Shown here piece by piece: positions 58,625 through 64,000 of a stretch of 64,000 nt of DNA; positions within the stretch are counted from its first letter, which is position 1, and every line of letters starts with the position of its first letter. The DNA is from Bradyrhizobium sp. RD5-C2. GTDB lineage: Bacteria; Pseudomonadota; Alphaproteobacteria; Rhizobiales; Xanthobacteraceae. The notes under the pieces are model-generated. The model made no database searches, was not told where the DNA came from, and saw only the letters and a program-made list of their open reading frames with translations. The position numbers and the translations under genes were made by a program. The stretch spans positions 45,242-109,241 of the forward strand of contig NZ_BOVL01000018.1 of the NCBI RefSeq assembly GCF_019972155.1, written 5' to 3'.

Positions 58625-60169
58625 CTAGATCCGCCGCCCCGCCCGATCCCAATACGGATCGCGCAGCCGGCGCTTGAAGATTTTTCCGGAATCCTCCCGC
58701 GGCAAATTGGTCTGGATCTCGATATGCTTGGGCACCTTGTAGTCGGCGAGCGCGGTCTTGAGCTGGGCGCGGACCGAGGCGATCTCGAGCGTCACGCCCG
58801 GCTGCGGCTCGACCACCGCCATCAGCGCCTCGCCGAACTCGGCGTCGGGAATGCCGAACACCGCGCAGTCGTGCACACCGGGCACCGCATGCAGCACGGC
58901 CTCGATCTCGGCCGGATAGATGTTGACGCCGCCCGAGATCACCATGTCGCGCTTGCGGTCGCAGATGAAGACGTAGCCATCCGCGTCGATATAGCCGACG
59001 TCGCCCGAGGTGATGAATCCCTGCCGGTCGATCTCGGCGCGCTTCTCCGACTTGTTGTGATAGGTGAAATCGGGATTGCCGGCGATCCGCGAATAGATCT
59101 CGCCGATCTGTCCCTGCGGCACCTCCTTGCCGTCGTCGCCGATGAAGCGAAGCTCGGCGCCGGGCGAGATCTTTCCGACCGTACCGGGCTTCTTCAGCGC
59201 GTCCTCGGAATTGGCGAACGTCACCGCACCTGACTCGGTCGATCCGTAGAATTCGTAGATCACCGGTCCCCACCATTCGATCATGGCGCGCTTGACGTCG
59301 GGCGGACACGGCGCGGCGGCATGGATGATGTGGCGGAGCGACGACATGTCGTACTTCCGGCGCACCTCCTCGGGCAGCTTCATCAGGCGGATGAACATCG
59401 TCGGCACCATGAAGATGGTGTCGATCTTCTCGCGCTCGATCAGCTGCAGAAATTCCTCCGCGTCGAAGCGCGGCATCAGCACCAGCGCGCCGCCGAGCCT
59501 GCCCGAACGCAGCCCGAAGGAATTCGGCGCCGAATGGTAGAGCGGTCCCGGCAGGATCGCGCGCGCGCCCGGCTTCAGACCGTAGATCATCCCGCGCATC
59601 GCTTCCGCATTGGCGGTCTGTTCCGGCGTCGGCGCGAAACGGCGCACCCCCTTCGGATGGCCCGTTGTGCCAGAGGTGTAGATCATGTTCTGCGGCTGCG
59701 GCACCACAGGGCCATCATAGCGCGGGAACTGCGCCAGCCAGGATTCGAAATCGATCGCGAAGTCGGGTGTCGCGAGATGATCGGGATTGATCTTGTAGTT
59801 GGCGAGGATTTCCGGCGGCGTCGGCACGCTGAGCACGGTGACGTCATCCGGGATCGCGCCGCGCAACGGATGCAGCATGTCGGCATGGCCGATCAGGACG
59901 CGCGTGCCGGAATCCGTCAGCACGTAGTTGATCTCCTCCGGCTTGAAATGCCAGTTGACCGGAACGCCATAGGCGCCGAGCCGCATCGCTGCGTAGGCAG
60001 CCTCGATGAAGGCGATGTCGTTGCGCATCAGCATGCAGACGCTGTCGCCCGGCTTGACGCCGAGCTTGTTCAGGCCGCTCGCGATGCGCTCGGTGCGCTC
60101 GGCGACCGCAGCGTGCTCGCGCCGGCGACCGCCGCTGACGATACCGAGAAAGGGTTGGGACGTTTCCAT
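58625..60169 (-). CDS. Acyl-CoA synthetase (AMP-forming), first copy
   Basis: A 514-aa adenylate-forming ligase with P-loop-like YTSGTTGHPKGV (about 165), YEFYGSTESGAVTF (about 295), GDVGYIDADGYVFICDRKRDMVISGGVNIYPAEIE (about 395-430) and catalytic Lys near the end in LPREDSGKIFKRRLRDPYW. It activates a carboxylic acid to its CoA thioester. The ATG at 60169 was chosen since upstream in-frame codons come from a dispersed repeat; no strong Shine-Dalgarno is seen. It follows the enoyl-CoA hydratase gene on the same strand. Chain-length preference is unknown. Confidence 0.9.
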   Translation of the reverse strand: METSQPFLGIVSGGRRREHAAVAERTERIASGLNKLGVKPGDSVCMLMRNDIAFIEAAYAAMRLGAYGVPVNWHFKPEEINYVLTDSGTRVLIGHADMLHPLRGAIPDDVTVLSVPTPPEILANYKINPDHLATPDFAIDFESWLAQFPRYDGPVVPQPQNMIYTSGTTGHPKGVRRFAPTPEQTANAEAMRGMIYGLKPGARAILPGPLYHSAPNSFGLRSGRLGGALVLMPRFDAEEFLQLIEREKIDTIFMVPTMFIRLMKLPEEVRRKYDMSSLRHIIHAAAPCPPDVKRAMIEWWGPVIYEFYGSTESGAVTFANSEDALKKPGTVGKISPGAELRFIGDDGKEVPQGQIGEIYSRIAGNPDFTYHNKSEKRAEIDRQGFITSGDVGYIDADGYVFICDRKRDMVISGGVNIYPAEIEAVLHAVPGVHDCAVFGIPDAEFGEALMAVVEPQPGVTLEIASVRAQLKTALADYKVPKHIEIQTNLPREDSGKIFKRRLRDPYWDRAGRRI

Positions 60170-60200
60170 TTGTCGCTGTCCGATCTGTCGTCGGGTTAAG

Positions 60201-60283
60201 TCGTCATTCCGGGGCGATGCGCAGCATCGACCCCGGAATCTCGAGATGCTAGGACTGGTCCTTCGGACCATCTCGGGATGACG
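60201..60283. repeat. Dispersed palindromic repeat (GTCATTCCGGGGCG family), copy 4
   Basis: Starts TCGTCATTCCGGGGCGATGC and ends CTCGGGATGACG, with the inner hairpin GGTCCTTCGGACC-like (GACTGGTCCTTCGGACCATC). It fills the gap between the enoyl-CoA hydratase stop and the acyl-CoA ligase start. Confidence 0.75.
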
Positions 60284-60292
60284 CGGCGGTCG

Positions 60293-61105
60293 CTACCTAA
60301 CATCCGCAAACCTTGGCGCGCGTTTCTCCAGATTGGCGCGCACGGATTCGGTCTGGTTCGGACTGCCGAGCAACTTCTGCTGCTCGACCGACTCCGCGAG
60401 CAGCGCGGCCGCCGGATCGACCGACAGATTGTTCAGCATCCGCTTCGCGGCACGGATCGCATCCGGGCTCTTGCCGGCGATCTCGCGCGCGACCTCGAGC
60501 GCGGCGGCGCGCGGATCGTCACAGACGCGGGTGGCGAGGCCGTAGCTCTGTGCTTCCTGCGCCGAGAAGATCCGGCCGGTATAGGTGAGCTCGCGCAGAA
60601 TATCGTCGCGCACGAGGCTTGCGAGGATCGGCGTTCCCGCCATGTCGGGGACGAGGCCCCATTTGATCTCCATGATCGACATCCGCGCGTCCTGCGAGAG
60701 GAAGCGCATGTCGGCGCCGAGCGCGAGCTGGAAGCCGCCGCCGAACGCGACGCCGTGGACCGCGGCGATCACCGGCACCGGAAGCTGGCGCCAGCCCCAG
60801 ACCGCCTGCTGCGCGAAATTGGCCTTGCCATGGGTGCGGATGGTGAGATCGCGGCTCTCGCCGCCCGGCACCCCGTTACCGCCATCCTTCATGGCGGCGA
60901 ACCGCCCCATGTCGAGGCCGGCGCAAAAGGCCCGTCCCTCGCCGGACAGTACGACGACCCGAACGCCCTTTTCCTTGGAAAGCCGGTCGGTTGCAGCGAC
61001 CAATGCCTCGAACATCGCGGCATCGAGCGCGTTCATCTTGTCCGTCCGCACCAGGCGGACATCGGCGATACCGTCTGAAATCGATATCGAAACGCGATCT
61101 TCCAT
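60293..61105 (-). CDS. Enoyl-CoA hydratase/isomerase (crotonase family)
   Basis: A 270-aa crotonase-fold protein: oxyanion-hole segments AFCAGLDMGRF (about 61-71) and AAVHGVAFGGGFQLALGADMRF (about 110-131). A glutamate in MSIMEIKWGLVPDM sits at the position of a crotonase catalytic acid. Likely beta-oxidation step of the acyl-CoA cluster. Two adjacent ATGs (61108 and 61105) are possible; the second has better spacing from GGAGG. It is divergent from the DECR-like SDR gene, with an inverted repeat between them. Confidence 0.9.
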   Translation of the reverse strand: MEDRVSISISDGIADVRLVRTDKMNALDAAMFEALVAATDRLSKEKGVRVVVLSGEGRAFCAGLDMGRFAAMKDGGNGVPGGESRDLTIRTHGKANFAQQAVWGWRQLPVPVIAAVHGVAFGGGFQLALGADMRFLSQDARMSIMEIKWGLVPDMAGTPILASLVRDDILRELTYTGRIFSAQEAQSYGLATRVCDDPRAAALEVAREIAGKSPDAIRAAKRMLNNLSVDPAAALLAESVEQQKLLGSPNQTESVRANLEKRAPRFADVR

Positions 61106-61161
61106 CATTCCCTCCGCTTTGTCCTTGAGTTGGCGCTTTACACAAAGGCCGTTGTCCGCTT

Positions 61162-61185
61162 TTAGTCAATCGACCAATTAACTGA
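61162..61185. promoter_or_regulatory. Imperfect inverted repeat in the divergent acyl-CoA promoter
   Basis: TTAGTCAAT-N6-ATTAACTGA: the arms match at 7 of 9 positions. The AT-rich symmetry and its place between two divergent acyl-CoA genes suggest an operator for a TetR-type fatty-acid regulator. No such regulator gene is in the window. Confidence 0.45.
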
Positions 61186-61205
61186 CAACCCCCGTGGAGG
61201 AAACG

Positions 61206-62081
61206 ATGTTCTCTGACCAGCTTCTTGCCGGGCGGCGCATACTGGTAACCGGTGGTGGCACCGGCCTTGGCAAGGCCATGGCCACGCGGTTCCTGCAGCT
61301 CGGAGCCGAGGTGCATATCTGCGGCCGCCGCAAGAGCGTCTGCGACGAGACCGCCACCGAATTGATGGCCGAGCATGGCGGACGCGTGGTTAGCCACGGC
61401 GTCGATATCCGCAATGCGATGGCGGTCGACGAGATGATCGAGTCGATCTGGACCACCAGCGGTCCCCTCACCGATCTCATCAACAACGCCGCCGGCAATT
61501 TCATCTCGCGCTCGGAAGAACTCTCCGCGCGAGGGTTCGATGCAGTGGCCAATATCGTGATGCACGGCACCTTCTATGTGACGCATGCGGTGGGCCGGCG
61601 CTGGATCGCCGGCGGAAATCGCGGAAACGTGGTGTCGATCACCGTGACCTGGGTGCGCAACGGCTCGCCCTATGTGGTGCCGTCGGCGATGAGCAAGTCG
61701 GCAATCCATGCCATGACGATGTCGCTCGCGATCGAATGGGGCCGCCATGGCATCCGCCTCAACACCATCGCGCCGGGCGAAATCCCGACCGAGGGCATGA
61801 GCAAGCGCATCAAGCCCGGCGACGAGGCCGGCGCGCAGACCAAGGCGATGAACCCGATGGGCCGGGTCGGCACCATGGAGGAGCTGCAGAACCTCGCGGT
61901 GTTCCTGATCTCCGGCGGCTGCGATTGGATCAACGGCGAGACCATCGCCATGGACGGCGCGCAGGCGCTGGCGATGGGCGGCAATTTCTACCAGCTCCGC
62001 GACTGGAGCGACGACGACTGGACCAAGGCACGCGACTCGATCAAGGCCCAGAACGAGAAGGATCGCGCGGCGCGAGGTTGA
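61206..62081 (+). CDS. SDR, 2,4-dienoyl-CoA reductase (DECR)-like
   Basis: A 291-aa short-chain dehydrogenase: VTGGGTGLGKAMATRFLQLGAEVHICGRR (cofactor loop, about 14-42), NNAAGNFISRSEELS, and SPYVVPSAMSKSAIHAMTMSLAIEWGRHGIRLN. The last lacks the ordinary YxxxK spacing and instead has VVPSAxSK as in mitochondrial DECR1. This points to reduction of 2,4-dienoyl-CoA intermediates of unsaturated fatty acids with NADPH. GGAGGAA precedes the ATG at 61206. It is divergent from the enoyl-CoA hydratase gene and 258 nt before a second acyl-CoA ligase. Confidence 0.87.
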   Translation: MFSDQLLAGRRILVTGGGTGLGKAMATRFLQLGAEVHICGRRKSVCDETATELMAEHGGRVVSHGVDIRNAMAVDEMIESIWTTSGPLTDLINNAAGNFISRSEELSARGFDAVANIVMHGTFYVTHAVGRRWIAGGNRGNVVSITVTWVRNGSPYVVPSAMSKSAIHAMTMSLAIEWGRHGIRLNTIAPGEIPTEGMSKRIKPGDEAGAQTKAMNPMGRVGTMEELQNLAVFLISGGCDWINGETIAMDGAQALAMGGNFYQLRDWSDDDWTKARDSIKAQNEKDRAARG

Positions 62082-62105
62082 AGCTCGCGCGCCAACTCCT
62101 CTGCC

Positions 62106-62244
62106 GTCGTCCCGGTGCAGGCCGGGACCCATAGCCACCGCATTGCGACGTTCGCGTCCGCTGTGGCCCCAGCGTCGCGCCACACCAACATTTGTGGCAA
62201 TGGGTCCCGGCCCCGTGCGCAATTGCGCACTAGGCCGGGACGAC
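62106..62244. repeat. Dispersed palindromic repeat (GTCGTCCCGGCC family), copy 3
   Basis: Starts GTCGTCCCGG… and ends …GTGCGCAATTGCGCACTAGGCCGGGACGAC. One arm is shortened: the left lacks the GTGCGC…GCGCAC palindrome that the right one has. Lies between the DECR-like and acyl-CoA ligase genes; the remaining 95 nt to the ligase start show only the GGGGG Shine-Dalgarno. Confidence 0.8.
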
Positions 62245-62339
62245 GATGTTGAAACGTCGCGGCCACCTCCCCCGTATTGTTTTTCCCGCGCGATGCCGCC
62301 ACACTCCGCGCAACCAAAACAAGACGTCCCGGGGGAAAC

Positions 62340-63920
62340 ATGTCCGACGCGCCGAAACTGAGCAACCTTGCCGACATGGTGCGCGACCGCGCTAAAGGTC
62401 GCGGCGATGCGCTGGCCTATGAGTTCGAGGGCCGGCAAACCAGCTTCGCCGAATTCGACACGAACACCAACCGCGTCGCCAACGCGCTGATCGCGATGGG
62501 CATCAAGAAAGGCGAGCGGATCGCCTATCTCGGCAAGAACAGCGACTTCTATTTCGAATTGTTGATGGGGGCGATGAAGGCAGGCGTGGTGATGGCGCCG
62601 GTGAACTGGCGCCTCGCAGGCCCCGAGGTCGCCTTCATCGTAGACGACTGCAAGGCGCCCGCCCTGTTCGTCGGCCCCGAATTCATCACGCAAGCGCGCA
62701 ACATCAGGGACAAGCTGCCGAGCGTCCGCACCGTCATCACGACCGAGGGCGGCGCGCCGGAATGGCCCGACTATCTCGCCTGGCGCAACGCGCAGAGCGG
62801 CGACGACCCGCGCGTTGCGATCGAGCCCAAGGACATCGCGATCCAGCTCTACACCTCGGGCACCACGGGCAAGCCGAAGGGCGCGATGCTGTCGCACGCC
62901 AACTTCCTCAACCTCGTGCAGAGCGGCAATGAGGCCGAGAAGCCGGAATGGAACCGGTGGACCACCGACGACGTCTCGCTGGTCGCGATGCCGATCTTCC
63001 ACATCGGCGGCTCCGGCTGGGGCGTGATGGGGCTCTATCACGGCGCCCGCGGCGTGATCGCCCGCGAGTTCGACCCGACCAAGGTGCTCGACTTCTTCGA
63101 GCAGTCCGGCATCACCAAGCTGTTCATGGTGCCGGCGGCGATGCAGTTCGTGGTGCGGCAGCCCCGCGCGCGGCAGGTCGACTTTTCCCGTTTGAAGTAC
63201 ATGCTTTATGGCGCCTCACCGATCCCGGCGGCGCTGCTGAAGGAATGCATCGAGGTCTTCAAATGCGGCTTCGTGCAGATGTACGGCATGACCGAGACCA
63301 CCGGCACCATCGTCGCGCTGCCGCCGGAGGATCACATCGAGGGGCTCGACCGCATGCGCTCCGCCGGCAAGGCGCTGCCCGGCATCGAGCTTGCGATCCT
63401 CGATCCGGACGGCAAGCCGCTGCCGCCGGGCGAGGTCGGCGAGATCGCCACCCGTTCCGGCTCCAACATGGCCGGCTACTGGAATCTGCCCGAGGCCACC
63501 GCGCGCACCATCGATAGCGACGGCTGGCTGCGCACCGGCGATGCCGGCTACATGGACAGTGACGGCTATCTCTACATCCACGACCGCATCAAGGACATGA
63601 TCATCTCCGGCGGCGAGAACATCTATCCGGCCGAAGTCGAAAGTGCGCTGTGCGATCACCCCGATGTGGCGGAAGCCGCCGTGATCGGCATTCCTGACGA
63701 CAAATGGGGCGAGGCGGTGAAGGCGGTGGTGGTGATGAAGCCTGGCAAGAGCGCGACGGCGACCGACATCATCAACTTCACCCGCGAGCGGATCGCGGGA
63801 TTCAAGACGCCCAAATCGGTCGACTTCATCCCGGCGCTGCCGCGCAATCCGTCGGGCAAGATTTTGCGACGAAATTTGCGCGATCCGTACTGGGTGGGGA
63901 AGGACCGGCAGGTGAACTAG
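62340..63920 (+). CDS. Acyl-CoA synthetase (AMP-forming), second copy
   Basis: A 526-aa ligase with LYTSGTTGKPKGAMLSH (about 175), QMYGMTETTGTIVALP (about 315), RTGDAGYMDSDGYLYIHDRIKDMIISGGENIYPAEVE (about 395-430) and the catalytic Lys in NPSGKILRRNLRDPYW at the C-terminus. It resembles medium/long-chain fatty-acid CoA ligases. The ATG at 62340 follows CGGGGGAAAC. It clearly differs from the ligase at 58625-60169, so it is not a recent duplicate. It overlaps by 4 bases the end of the transposase remnant on the opposite strand. Confidence 0.93.
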   Translation: MSDAPKLSNLADMVRDRAKGRGDALAYEFEGRQTSFAEFDTNTNRVANALIAMGIKKGERIAYLGKNSDFYFELLMGAMKAGVVMAPVNWRLAGPEVAFIVDDCKAPALFVGPEFITQARNIRDKLPSVRTVITTEGGAPEWPDYLAWRNAQSGDDPRVAIEPKDIAIQLYTSGTTGKPKGAMLSHANFLNLVQSGNEAEKPEWNRWTTDDVSLVAMPIFHIGGSGWGVMGLYHGARGVIAREFDPTKVLDFFEQSGITKLFMVPAAMQFVVRQPRARQVDFSRLKYMLYGASPIPAALLKECIEVFKCGFVQMYGMTETTGTIVALPPEDHIEGLDRMRSAGKALPGIELAILDPDGKPLPPGEVGEIATRSGSNMAGYWNLPEATARTIDSDGWLRTGDAGYMDSDGYLYIHDRIKDMIISGGENIYPAEVESALCDHPDVAEAAVIGIPDDKWGEAVKAVVVMKPGKSATATDIINFTRERIAGFKTPKSVDFIPALPRNPSGKILRRNLRDPYWVGKDRQVN

Positions 63921-64000
63921 CTGTGGAATCTCAGGAGGTCGTCCATCGGAAGGCCGAGGCGGCTGATGGGTGGTTTGGCTTGCAGACTACCGTGCGGACG
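63917..64000 (-). mobile_element. C-terminal end of an IS481-type transposase, cut by the window edge
   Basis: The minus-strand frame from 64000 to the TAG at 63917 encodes 27 aa: RPHGSLQAKPPISRLGLPM followed by DDLLRFHS. This strongly resembles the C-terminus of IS481/IS3-like integrase-core transposases, where (H)RPH-x-(A/S)L-x-x-(K/R)PP-x-SRL is conserved. The rest lies beyond the window, so intactness and the IS ends cannot be judged. Its stop lies inside the last codons of the neighbouring ligase gene, so the inverted repeat of the IS must lie within or against that gene. Confidence 0.75.

Noticed and set aside
37911..62244. Repeated palindromes as a CRISPR array
   Set aside because: The copies are kilobases apart, have no regular spacers and lie between genes without cas genes.

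Overview
The window looks like a chromosomal stretch of a high-GC alphaproteobacterium of the Bradyrhizobium/Rhodopseudomonas group. The reasons are a complete squalene-hopene block (hpnC-D-E-F-G) with the hopanoid exporter hpnN and the C-2 methylase hpnP, two branched-chain-amino-acid-type ABC (HAAT) operons, a meta-cleavage homoprotocatechuate operon, and many dispersed palindromic intergenic repeats of the kinds common in bradyrhizobia. No rRNA, tRNA, CRISPR array or replication origin was recognised.

Layout. Positions 1-14000 carry hopanoid synthesis on the minus strand: hpnC, hpnD, hpnE, shc (hpnF) and hpnG overlap or nearly touch. Two small exported proteins of unknown role and hpnN follow. 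Next comes eutB-hpnP-eutC, where the 2-methylhopanoid methylase sits between the two subunits of ethanolamine ammonia-lyase. Positions 14000-17500 hold a chemoreceptor and a membrane diguanylate cyclase on the plus strand. Positions 17500-24200 hold a tight three-gene minus-strand cassette: a transglutaminase-DUF2126 giant, a circularly permuted ATP-grasp/alpha-E fusion, and a second transglutaminase. It resembles predicted amide- or peptide-bond forming systems without a known product and is the best candidate here for an undescribed system.

Positions 24300-34500 hold a small SGNH hydrolase and a putative sugar-acid or hydroxy-acid cassette. The cassette has a GarD/UxaA-type dehydratase, an HpcH/HpaI-type aldolase, an Ldh-family dehydrogenase, an ABC transporter whose LivM permease and LivG ATPase are fused in one chain, and a divergent GntR regulator that appears to carry two winged-helix domains. 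Positions 34500-41800 hold the homoprotocatechuate block: a MarR-type regulator (hpaR) divergent from hpaH-F-E-D, a single-module FAH enzyme in the hpaG position, and a TPP enzyme.

Positions 41800-51400, minus strand, hold an MFS transporter, two neighbouring 2-oxoglutarate/Fe(II) nucleic-acid-repair-type dioxygenases (AlkB and a PF09859-type protein), and a second complete HAAT operon followed by an amidase and a DUF2848 protein. Its binding-protein gene has five tandem 11-bp units just before its ribosome-binding site. Positions 51600-64000 hold acyl-CoA metabolism: a DUF35/thiolase/MFE2-like SDR group, two acyl-CoA ligases, an enoyl-CoA hydratase and a DECR-like SDR. A Tat-exported gluconolactonase-like protein and PEP carboxylase are also here. 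The right edge cuts into the C-terminal codons of an IS481-type transposase.

Intergenic spaces are often filled by long palindromic repeats, including one with perfect 40-bp arms between two convergent genes. Many starts were moved from the longest frame to an internal ATG/GTG on the basis of family N-termini and Shine-Dalgarno matches. Functional calls rest on motif recognition, not on database searches.
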